Source: Flagellimonas taeanensis
Lineage (GTDB): Bacteria > Bacteroidota > Bacteroidia > Flavobacteriales > Flavobacteriaceae
Direction: 5' to 3'
NCBI RefSeq assembly: GCF_003584105.1
Contig: NZ_QXFO01000026.1
Location: forward strand, 1-64,000
Length of the DNA stretch: 64,000 nt
Shown one piece after another: positions 27,801-34,872 of the stretch (position 1 is the stretch's first letter; each line of letters starts with the position of its first letter). Made by a program: the position numbers and the translations under genes. Under the pieces are notes generated by a model that did not search any database, was not told the origin of the DNA, and saw only the letters and a list, made by a program, of their open reading frames with translations.

Positions 27801-28520
27801 CGGACGTTGAGGTTTACACCTTCCTTGGTTTGGCGGGGCTATCTGGGCTCCAAGGTGCGGGCCGGTATTTCTTATGAAAGTATCGAGGTGGAAGAGACGG
27901 AGAACAGGTTCATCAACGAGTTTTATGTAGAAAACGGCGAGGAGAACCACAAGAGCTTTTTGGGAGTGGAAGGCGAATACAGCTATTCCAACACGGACAA
28001 TGAAGCTTTCCCGACCCTTGGAATGGCATTCACACTGCTCGGCGGCTACAAGACCAATGTGGAAGAGCAAGGCAGGTCCTTTGGGTTCATTGTGCCCAGC
28101 CTGTCCATAGATCATAGGTTGGTTCCGAACGGAAGACTTGTGCTTGCCACCAAACTGAAAGGACACTTCAATATTGGCGATGATTTTGAATTTTATCAAG
28201 GTGCCAGCATCGGAGGCAATGATGGATTACGGGGCTATCGGTTCCAACGCTTCACGGGCAAAACTGCTTTTTACCAAAGCTCGGACCTGCGGTACAGTTT
28301 CAGGGCCAGACCAACAGGTGTCCTACCTGTCACCCCAGGAATATACGGGGGATTCGATTATGGTCGGATTTGGTTTCCAGGTGATGCGTCCCAAAAATGG
28401 CATAACTCTTACGGTGGTGGCTTTTTCTTGAACGGCGCAGATATTGTGACGGCAAATGCGGGCTTGTTCCAAAGTGCAGATGGGCTCAGGTTTGCTTTTG
28501 GGCTCGGATTCGGGTTTTAA
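24801..28520 (+). CDS. Lipoprotein fusion: metallophosphoesterase, CotH/Fam20-like kinase domain, Omp85-type beta-barrel
   Basis: A 1239-residue protein. The N-terminus is a lipoprotein signal (lipobox VCGC). Residues about 44-360 are a calcineurin-like phosphoesterase with LIGDAG (Asp50), LGDNIYP, PGNHDWY (127-132), ALHHPMF (224-230) and SGHEHTLQY (301-309). The middle, about 440-670, is usually left unannotated. It reads like an atypical kinase: an N-lobe strand pair with SLRLEDEKGKQYVMRDLRK (454-472), a hinge-like YMIEEHV (553-559), a catalytic-loop-like LIGDWDRHVDQW (607-618) and a metal-binding IPRDRDQVF (635-643), as in CotH (PWDLDxTF). The last 300 or so residues form an Omp85/BamA-like barrel ending RFAFGLGFGF. 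Phosphoesterase and barrel are well supported; the kinase call is my inference. The stop shares TTAA with the convergent gene. Confidence 0.85.
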   Translation: MDMVKHYLLFLLIALVCGCATYEAKYATPFSNKDTVYDKELEHTFYLIGDAGQSPMGELNPTLKRFKSVLETANKNSTVLFLGDNIYPAGFVDENDDPVGNKQSKHYLDAQLETLESFKGNTIFIPGNHDWYSNGLKGLEREEEYIQEALGSKEVFQPKNGCPIEKIAISDKVMVIAIDTEWYLTDWDKHPTMNDKCEIKDRGRFFEELESEIKKNLDKTVIIALHHPMFTYGSHGGQFSFEQHLFPSGGKVPLPVLGTVANFLRKTSGASVEDQSNKKYNELKKRMLTLSQFSEKVIFVSGHEHTLQYVEEYGKPQIVSGSGAKTGATRLLNGSKFSTGRNGYAILKVYKDGSSTVDFYGADDVSEELLFHTEVLPKDRSTTMTGLSEEFQPYMETSVYTDEEVDKSGFHKWLWGERYRKYYATKVKAPTVDLDTLFGGLKVVRKGGGNQSNSLRLEDEKGKQYVMRDLRKSAERYLQAIAFQDQYIIGQFEGTFTEKLLLDLYTGAHPYAPFAVGKLSDAVGLYHTNPKLYYVPKQSVLGDFNSDYGDALYMIEEHVSDEHEDLESFGRTKKIESTYDLIDKLREDEKYSIDQKEYAKARLFDILIGDWDRHVDQWRWAEFETKDGDKVFRPIPRDRDQVFSRWGDGVIMNFGSRAVPALRIFEGFHKEIRSVKGFTSSPRTFALDMALLSETSMDVWVDQAKFIQQQINEAVIDEAFLDFPEEVRDGTLAEIKEILLARKENLVETAKEYFSVLNKYSVVTGTDKDDHFKVVSLPDGKVEVWGHRIKGGEIKDQFFHKVYDPAYTKEIWLYGLDDDDVFEVATESSKIKVRMVGGQNNDVYQISEKSKKAFVYDFKAKKNTYDEAYGGSINRLDDYDTNTYEFLNIKASNNQILPTIGFNPDDGLRIGLTDTYTFNGFRKNPFTQQHMFNAAYYFATKGYDLGYKGEFAHIFNHVNLELNARFTSPNFTLNFFGFGNETGNNDDDEPLGLDYNRVRLRTLRFTPSLVWRGYLGSKVRAGISYESIEVEETENRFINEFYVENGEENHKSFLGVEGEYSYSNTDNEAFPTLGMAFTLLGGYKTNVEEQGRSFGFIVPSLSIDHRLVPNGRLVLATKLKGHFNIGDDFEFYQGASIGGNDGLRGYRFQRFTGKTAFYQSSDLRYSFRARPTGVLPVTPGIYGGFDYGRIWFPGDASQKWHNSYGGGFFLNGADIVTANAGLFQSADGLRFAFGLGFGF

Positions 28521-29374
28521 TCCAGCTTGAATTGATAGAGGCTCCGCCCACCATACCTGTTCTGTTCATCAGCGATCAACAGGGTTTTGTCGTCCAAAAA
28601 ACAGATGGACTCAATCTGGGTTTGACAGTCCAAATCGATGGTTTTAATGGAGGCTTTGGAAAAATCGGAGAGTTCAAAATCTGTCAATAAGAACACAAGG
28701 CCGTAGCTGAGGAGGGCAATGGTCTTCCCATCGGGGGAAATGTCCGCCCCGGTCACCGAACAATGGTCCTGGTCCCCGCACAGGAACAAGGAACCCAAAG
28801 ATTCTGCAGCATATTTACCCTCGGTATCAGGAACCCGATATATCAATGTTTTTCCAGAATAGGGGCGTGTCCTGTTCTTGGTAAAGATGTACAGATGGCC
28901 GTCCAGATGAAAAAATCCTTCCGTATCAAAATAGAGACTATCCTTTTCAGGAGGGAAACTTTTCTGATCGGGATAGTGGAACGCTATTTTTTTTGCATTC
29001 GGTTTTTTCTTGTCCAACTCGGATCGGGGAACTTTATAAATGGTCAAATCTTTGCGCTTATTGGCATTGTTCCCAAAATCCCCGATATACAGATTGCCTT
29101 TGTTGTCTAGCGCTAAATCTTCCCAATCCTGATTTTTGGCATGATCGATTTTGAGGGATTGGACCAATTTTGCCTTCATATCCACCTGAAAGATCTCGTC
29201 CTCATTTCCACTGTCCTGTATAACCCATATGGCCCCAGCAGGTGAAACCTCTATGCCCGATACCTCTTCGAGTTTGGATGGAAACTTGCCCAATGGCTCC
29301 AAATCCCCATAATAGGTTTTTTGGGCACAGGCCTGTACAGCGACCAAAACGAGGATCAATACAATGTTTTTCAC
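28517..29374 (-). CDS. Secreted beta-propeller-like protein
   Basis: A 285-residue exported protein. I chose a GTG start at 29374: it overlaps the upstream stop as GTGA and gives the clean signal peptide MKNIVLILVLVAVQACAQ, with a possible lipobox VQAC. An ATG at 29413 would add 13 residues that disrupt the signal. The body has repeated beta-strand units of the kind seen in SdiA-regulated/NHL-like propellers: SGIEVSPAGAIWVIQDSGNE, WEDLALDNKGNLYIGDFGNN, VTGADISPDGKTIALLSY and IESICFLDDKTLLIADEQN. The function is unknown. It is co-transcribed with the GyrI-like gene and converges on the phosphoesterase fusion gene. Confidence 0.78.
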   Translation of the reverse strand: MKNIVLILVLVAVQACAQKTYYGDLEPLGKFPSKLEEVSGIEVSPAGAIWVIQDSGNEDEIFQVDMKAKLVQSLKIDHAKNQDWEDLALDNKGNLYIGDFGNNANKRKDLTIYKVPRSELDKKKPNAKKIAFHYPDQKSFPPEKDSLYFDTEGFFHLDGHLYIFTKNRTRPYSGKTLIYRVPDTEGKYAAESLGSLFLCGDQDHCSVTGADISPDGKTIALLSYGLVFLLTDFELSDFSKASIKTIDLDCQTQIESICFLDDKTLLIADEQNRYGGRSLYQFKLD

Positions 29375-30267
29375 TTTGATTCTTTTAGGGGCATATAGAC
29401 CTCGGTCTTCCAATTCAGCTCGTTGCCGCCCATATTCGGGTTGTTATAAAACACCTCTATGGGTTTGTTCTCAACATCGATGTTGTTTTTCTGGGCGTAA
29501 TCCAGAAGTGCATACCAAGCTCTGTCCGAAGTGATGTAATTGCCATTGTAAATGGCTTTTAGGGTTTTTTTGCTAAAAATGCGTTTGTATGCAATATCGG
29601 GATGGTTGGGTAGTTTTTCGGATCGTAGAATCGGATAGCAGAAATTATAGGTGAGCATATTGGCCTTCAGGTCCCAATTCTCCACTTCCACAAAGGGAAG
29701 ACCATTCAGCGTAACTCCATTGTCCACCAAAAAGGAATTGAGCAGGGAATAATTGGCCATCATGCCTCTTGCCTTGTTTTCTGGGGTGGTGTTGAGGGCA
29801 ACGCAGGCGCAAAAAGAGGAAAAAAGCTCTGCTTCGCCCACAATTGATACTTTAAAGTCTTTCAAATGGTCGTTCAAAAAACCATTGAACTGTATGAGGG
29901 TCTTTCGGGCCCCTTTTTCAAGATTCGTATCCGAAAAAGGAACGGAAACCTTATTCTTTAAGGTGTGCTCAGGATCTTTGATGTTGACCTTTACTTGACT
30001 TAAGGAATCGTGGATAGGGGTGATGTTCCATTCATAGACGTGAACGGAATCGTTCACCACAATGGTCTGTTCAAAATGGGTAGGACTTTCAAATTGCAGG
30101 GGCACAACACTGTCAAAGCCCATATTCCATGCCTTCACGGTCTCATAAATAGTGCCCGGGATGGCCTTTGCCTTAAAACTGACCTGATAATCCTGAGGCT
30201 TTATGAACAGATACCACAAGAGTAAAACCAATAGGAGTATTGGAACGGATATAAAAACCTTCTTCAT
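29371..30267 (-). CDS. Membrane-anchored SRPBCC/GyrI-like ligand-binding protein
   Basis: A 298-residue protein with one N-terminal membrane anchor (FISVPILLLVLLLWYLFI). Residues about 28-150 look like a polyketide-cyclase/SRPBCC fold (YQVSFKAKAIPGTIYETVKAWN), and residues about 155-298 resemble the GyrI/AraC-effector-binding domain (FVEVENWDLKANMLTYNFCYPI, TLKAIYNGNYITSDRAWYALLDYA, IEVFYNNPNMGGNELNWKTEVYMPL). The combination is common in Bacteroidota as a stand-alone sensor-like protein; no DNA-binding domain is present, so it is not a transcription factor. The ligand is unknown. It lies 23 nt after the haloperoxidase-like gene and overlaps the next gene by 4 nt, consistent with one operon. 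Confidence 0.78.
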   Translation of the reverse strand: MKKVFISVPILLLVLLLWYLFIKPQDYQVSFKAKAIPGTIYETVKAWNMGFDSVVPLQFESPTHFEQTIVVNDSVHVYEWNITPIHDSLSQVKVNIKDPEHTLKNKVSVPFSDTNLEKGARKTLIQFNGFLNDHLKDFKVSIVGEAELFSSFCACVALNTTPENKARGMMANYSLLNSFLVDNGVTLNGLPFVEVENWDLKANMLTYNFCYPILRSEKLPNHPDIAYKRIFSKKTLKAIYNGNYITSDRAWYALLDYAQKNNIDVENKPIEVFYNNPNMGGNELNWKTEVYMPLKESK

Positions 30268-30290
30268 AACTAATCCGTAAAAATAGGAAA

Positions 30291-31622
30291 TTAGCCTTTG
30301 GTCATGTCCAGTTTGTCCACAATAAATTCTCCTAGATCACGTCCTTGTTTGATCCCCACTTCAATGGCGGCGCGGTAGTGTATGCCACCGTACATCCTGC
30401 TAATGGCAGCCTCATCCGCTGCTTGGTTGAACGAAGTGAACGATCGGACGGGAAGGCCATAAGGGGTCTCCGTATCGTCATCAAAGGAGAAGCCATCCCC
30501 AAAAATGCTCGTAAGAACGGTGGATGCCGCACCTGAAACCACACTGTGCCCACTGGTATATTCGGGGAAAGGGGGAGTTTGCAGAACGGGGGTCCAACTA
30601 TCGTCAATATACTCGTTGATCACAGTCTCGGGGCGTATGAGGTTGCTTCGGTATTTTTCGTCCCAGCAGCTTATGAATCCATCTGCAATGGCAATGGAGG
30701 TCTTGGTATAGGCAAAAACGGTCCTTGCAAAATCCGCATCGGTCTTCCTACAGGCAATTTTGGTAATCCCGATCCAGTGTGCGCCTGGAGTGATTTTTTT
30801 TGTAGCGAACATCAAATGCCCGCGGGTCACAGAAACATAGGGATTACAGTCCCAAAATTTGGCAATGGCCACTTCTTCTGAAGCATCGCCTTTGGCGGTC
30901 ATCTCATTCCTGACTTCATAGACTTCCATCAGTTCTTTATAAAAGTCGGAATCTTTTTCCATGGAAAATGCAGGTGGTGGTATGGGTTTGAACTGTGCGG
31001 CCGAGTCTATGGCAAAGGGCCTGATCTTGGCCCAATGTGGTTCAAGGCCGTTCATGTAGGCCGGAGGTGTGGGCTGCCATCGTGAAGGGTCGTCGGAATC
31101 CACTGAAAATTTGGGCATGGTACGGGTTTCCTTGTAGTTGTCCTTACCCATCCACGAAGCGATATAATCCGCAACCTCCATCCCGTAGTCCTTGGAGGCG
31201 TTGAACATGGTCTCGTTCTTTTCTGTCCACAGGGTATAGAGACTGTCCCTGAAATTGGAGACTCTTTCCTCGGAAAAAATAAGTCTTCGGCTCAAATCGA
31301 TATGGGCCACCAATGCGGCCACTTCAAAATTCACGTTTTCAGTATCCTTGGGGTCTGGGATATTGCCTAAACCGGTCAATTGTCCGGCAAGCGACCTGTA
31401 CTTTTCATCCTTTTTTGCAACAATCTCGTATGCAGCGATGTTGGGATACGCAAAGATCCTGCTGGCTACGGGTGGGGAAAAGATATCGTGTATCATGACC
31501 TCGATCACCTTGTCCACTGATTTATGGAACTCCTCCGAAGTGATTACAATGGGTTCTTCCTTTTTTTGACAGGCTGCCAATGTCAAAAGTATTACCGCAA
31601 ATAAACTCGACCTTAATTTCAT
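30291..31622 (-). CDS. Vanadium-dependent haloperoxidase / PAP2-superfamily lipoprotein
   Basis: A 443-residue lipoprotein (lipobox LAAC). The C-terminal part carries the vanadate/phosphate-binding motifs of the haloperoxidase-PAP2 superfamily in order: K-x6-RP as Lys323 to Arg330-Pro331 (KYRSNLIRP), SGH at 357-359 (PEYTSGHS, where classical enzymes have PSGH), and SR-x5-H at 408-415 (SRMYGGIHYRAA). The residue after the final His motif is Glu-like rather than the usual Asp (IHYRAAIEVG). Family members either oxidise halides with peroxide and vanadate or act as acid phosphatases; sequence alone cannot decide. It follows two giant VCBS lipoproteins (11-nt gap), a recurrent neighbourhood in Bacteroidota as far as I recall. 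Confidence 0.9.
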   Translation of the reverse strand: MKLRSSLFAVILLTLAACQKKEEPIVITSEEFHKSVDKVIEVMIHDIFSPPVASRIFAYPNIAAYEIVAKKDEKYRSLAGQLTGLGNIPDPKDTENVNFEVAALVAHIDLSRRLIFSEERVSNFRDSLYTLWTEKNETMFNASKDYGMEVADYIASWMGKDNYKETRTMPKFSVDSDDPSRWQPTPPAYMNGLEPHWAKIRPFAIDSAAQFKPIPPPAFSMEKDSDFYKELMEVYEVRNEMTAKGDASEEVAIAKFWDCNPYVSVTRGHLMFATKKITPGAHWIGITKIACRKTDADFARTVFAYTKTSIAIADGFISCWDEKYRSNLIRPETVINEYIDDSWTPVLQTPPFPEYTSGHSVVSGAASTVLTSIFGDGFSFDDDTETPYGLPVRSFTSFNQAADEAAISRMYGGIHYRAAIEVGIKQGRDLGEFIVDKLDMTKG

Positions 31623-31632
31623 GACCTTTTAG

Positions 31633-34600
31633 TTAATTTTTGAATGTATAAACTTGTGCTTTATCGTTGTTGAACACCGCTAATAGATATTTTTGGTTGT
31701 TCATTTCCAGGGTTTGTAGGTGCCTCAATGATCTTTTGGTGAAATCGAGGCCCAACTCGGCTCCTAAGATAACGGTTTCCCCATTTTTGATAAGGGCCCC
31801 GGAAAAGGAGTCCAAACGGCCATGGTACGGTTTCACACCGAAGAAATTGCCCCCGCAAAGGGCCTCTGGGGAACCATCGCCATCAAAGTCATCCACCAAG
31901 AATGCCGTTATGGGCGAAACTTGGAGCTCATTCTGGAACGGGACAAAGACAAAATTGCCTCCATCGTTCCTCAAATAACCCGATTTTAAGGTGTTGACCT
32001 CCAAAACCGTGGATTTTTTCAGGGCTTCCTTTCCGAAGATTTCCTCCATCGTCTTGCCAGCAAAAGATTTATAGGTGGTGTATTTTTTTCTGAGATAGAC
32101 CAATTGTGCCGTAAGGCCGTCCATGGACTCCAAGGGATAGTATTTTCCATTTTTCTCCATGGCGGTAACGGTCTCTGTCTGACCATTGTCATCAAAATCA
32201 TCAAAATAGAGCTGCATGGGGAATTCTTGGGAAGCCCTGAATTTGGAGTTGGTGCCCCAATTTCCCAACAGATAGTCCAAGTCGCCATCCCCATCCATAT
32301 CAAAGGCTGCAATACTCTGCCATAGCCCCTTGAGGTCCAGCGAGCCTACTTCCGTAAAGGTGCCGTTTTCATTTTTTAAGAATTTGGGCGACATCCATTC
32401 CCCGACCAAGATGAGGTCGGTTGAGCCATCGCCATCAAAATCGCTCCAAATGGCATCGGTGACCATTCCTTTGGAATGTTCGGCAAAACTGTCGACCAAT
32501 TGAAATTGGCCTTGATGGTTTTCCAGTAGATAGGATGTGGCGGGTGCGCCAAATTGGGCCGTCAATGTATGTCCTCCGACAAAGACGTCCATGTCCATGT
32601 CCCCGTCATAATCGAAAGGTCTTACCACGGATGAATTCTGGAAGATTTCAGGTAGTTGGATGCTGGAAAATGACGAATCTGTCTGAAGGTAACAGGCATC
32701 CAATAGGGCATCCGATTGGCCAAAGAAATCACCTCCCCCGGAAGTGACAAAAAGATCGTTCTTGCCATCATTGTTGAAATCTGCAATAGCGGCTGAAACA
32801 TTTTCCCTAATGGAATCTTTTTGGATGCTATCGAACCATTGGGCCATAAAGACGCTGTCCTGTTGGACATATATTTGGGCAGGGAAAAATTTGGATCCAC
32901 CAAAGAAGACATCCGTTTTGCCATCATTGTTCAGATCGCCCTGTGCCAAAGCGGGGCCCCTGTCCGACACCTGATAGGGAATGAGTTTTTCGCGGTTGAA
33001 GTCTGTATAATTATCTTCAATATGGGTATAGTCCAAGCCCAAATTATTCTCCACGGCCGTGAATAGGGGTGGTGTTGTCTTGTGCAAGGTTCTATAATCA
33101 AAAGGCTTTGTGTTCCCTGGTTTCAAGGTCAGGGCCTGGTTTACTGGGACATCTTTCAGGACCTGATAGGTCATGTCCGGCCAAATGATTTTTAGGGAAT
33201 CCACTTTTTGGATCTTTCCGTACCCAAAATGGATCAAGGGTTCCGAAGAAGCCTGAAAGCCGCGGGTAGGGAAGAGCTCCTTGAACTGAAGGTTCCCCTC
33301 GTGATAGGAATATACCTTGGTGCCAATGCCAAACCTATTTTTTGGGGTGTAATTGAACTTGATTTTCAAATAGTTGGACTTTTTGTCCATCTTATTGATG
33401 TATAAGGACGCAGGTTGGTCTATGTTATTGGTCACAAGGTCCAAGTCGCCATCCCCATCCAGGTCGCCCATGGCCGTTGCCCCGGAAATCAAGGTGTCCT
33501 TGGTGATCCAATCTCCGGATGTGTCCTGGAACATGAGCTCCTTACCTCCTTTGAAGGTGTAGTTGTGCACATTTCCCGAAGGCATTAGGTCCAATGCCTT
33601 TTCATCCACCAATTTGGTATTGTCCAGTTTCTTCTGGATCTCGTTGTTGGAGGCGAACTTTATAAAATCAAGGTCGTTCGGCCTTTTGGGAATGCCATTG
33701 GAGATGAACACATCTTGGTATCCGTCTTGATCATAATCCCCAAAAAGGGCACTCCAGCTCCAATCGGTAGCCGCAATGCCACTCATAAGGGCCGTTTCTG
33801 TAAAATTGCCGTCCGGTTGGTTCACGTAGAGCATGTTCCGGGTAAACTGATAGTGATAGCCAAAACGGTCCACCCTCATTTTTTGGGTCTGGATGTTATC
33901 GTCCCCTTCCGATGACTTTAGGGCAACTTCATCTTCTGGCAACATATCCAAGGATAAAAAATCGGGCCTGCCATCGTTGTTGATGTCAGCCACGTCATTC
34001 CCCATGGAGAACCTGCTGGTGTGTCCGAAATATTTCCGGAGACTTTCGGTGAAAGTGCCATCGCCATTGTTCAAATAGTAGTAATCGTCCTCATGGAAAT
34101 CGTTACCCACATAAATGTCCGGGTAGCCGTCCTGGTTGAAATCGGCTATGGCCAAGCCAAGTCCGTACCCGTTGATACCCCCATAGATACCCGCTTCCTC
34201 ACTTACATCCTTGAATTTTCCGTTGTCGTTGCGTAATAACTTGTCGCCGGTCTCGTATCGTCTTTCAAATCGCAGATCGAACTTTCCAAAGGAATTTTGG
34301 GTGTGTACGGCATGGTTCAAGAGGTACAGGTCGAGGTCGCCATCCAGGTCGTAGTCAAAAAAAGCGGCATTGGAGCTGTAGGAGTCGAAATCCAGTCCAT
34401 ATTGCGAAGCACTTTCCGTAAAGGTGTTGTCCCCATTGTTGATATATAACTCGTTGTGCCCGTTGAACCCATTGATGCCTACCACGGCACATACATAGAT
34501 GTCCAAAAGGCCATCACCGTTCACATCTGCCATGGTGGTCCCTGTATTCCAAGTACTGTTTCCTTCAATCCCGGCAGTGGCAGAAATGTCCTCAAACTCC

Positions 34601-34872
34601 AGATTGCCTTTGTTCAGGTATAGTTTGTTCTTGACCTGGTTCCCCGTAAAGAAAATATCGGGGAGGCCATCGTTGTTGATATCGCCTATGGAAACACCTC
34701 CCCCATTGTAGAAATAGAGGTAGTCCAGTATGCTCAGCTCATCCGTTGGGGTGAGTGTATTGGTAAAAGTAATCCCAGTTTCCCCAGGGTCCGGATTTTT
34801 GAAAAGACTCCCTTCTTTTTGGCAGGAAACCAAAAGGGCAACAAATACCAGTGCGATGCGAAACCTACTCAT
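31633..34872 (-). CDS. FG-GAP/VCBS-repeat lipoprotein with ASPIC/UnbV-like domain (second paralogue)
   Basis: A 1079-residue surface-type lipoprotein. The ATG at 34872 overlaps the previous gene by 8 nt and gives lipobox LVSC. It is built of FG-GAP/VCBS propeller blades with Ca2+-loop motifs such as GDINNDGLPDIFFTGN, ADVNGDGLLDIYV, DYDLDGDLDLYLL and DFDGDGSPEALCGGN, forming two propellers. Between them (about 497-570) lies the UnbV/ASPIC segment (TRGFQASSEPLIHFGYGK, SLKIIWPDMTYQVLKDV). The C-terminal tail has the family's YLRKKYTTYKSFAGKTMEEIF helix. Such proteins are thought to bind ligands at the cell surface; no ligand is known. Its paralogue lies immediately upstream. Confidence 0.88.
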   Translation of the reverse strand: MSRFRIALVFVALLVSCQKEGSLFKNPDPGETGITFTNTLTPTDELSILDYLYFYNGGGVSIGDINNDGLPDIFFTGNQVKNKLYLNKGNLEFEDISATAGIEGNSTWNTGTTMADVNGDGLLDIYVCAVVGINGFNGHNELYINNGDNTFTESASQYGLDFDSYSSNAAFFDYDLDGDLDLYLLNHAVHTQNSFGKFDLRFERRYETGDKLLRNDNGKFKDVSEEAGIYGGINGYGLGLAIADFNQDGYPDIYVGNDFHEDDYYYLNNGDGTFTESLRKYFGHTSRFSMGNDVADINNDGRPDFLSLDMLPEDEVALKSSEGDDNIQTQKMRVDRFGYHYQFTRNMLYVNQPDGNFTETALMSGIAATDWSWSALFGDYDQDGYQDVFISNGIPKRPNDLDFIKFASNNEIQKKLDNTKLVDEKALDLMPSGNVHNYTFKGGKELMFQDTSGDWITKDTLISGATAMGDLDGDGDLDLVTNNIDQPASLYINKMDKKSNYLKIKFNYTPKNRFGIGTKVYSYHEGNLQFKELFPTRGFQASSEPLIHFGYGKIQKVDSLKIIWPDMTYQVLKDVPVNQALTLKPGNTKPFDYRTLHKTTPPLFTAVENNLGLDYTHIEDNYTDFNREKLIPYQVSDRGPALAQGDLNNDGKTDVFFGGSKFFPAQIYVQQDSVFMAQWFDSIQKDSIRENVSAAIADFNNDGKNDLFVTSGGGDFFGQSDALLDACYLQTDSSFSSIQLPEIFQNSSVVRPFDYDGDMDMDVFVGGHTLTAQFGAPATSYLLENHQGQFQLVDSFAEHSKGMVTDAIWSDFDGDGSTDLILVGEWMSPKFLKNENGTFTEVGSLDLKGLWQSIAAFDMDGDGDLDYLLGNWGTNSKFRASQEFPMQLYFDDFDDNGQTETVTAMEKNGKYYPLESMDGLTAQLVYLRKKYTTYKSFAGKTMEEIFGKEALKKSTVLEVNTLKSGYLRNDGGNFVFVPFQNELQVSPITAFLVDDFDGDGSPEALCGGNFFGVKPYHGRLDSFSGALIKNGETVILGAELGLDFTKRSLRHLQTLEMNNQKYLLAVFNNDKAQVYTFKN

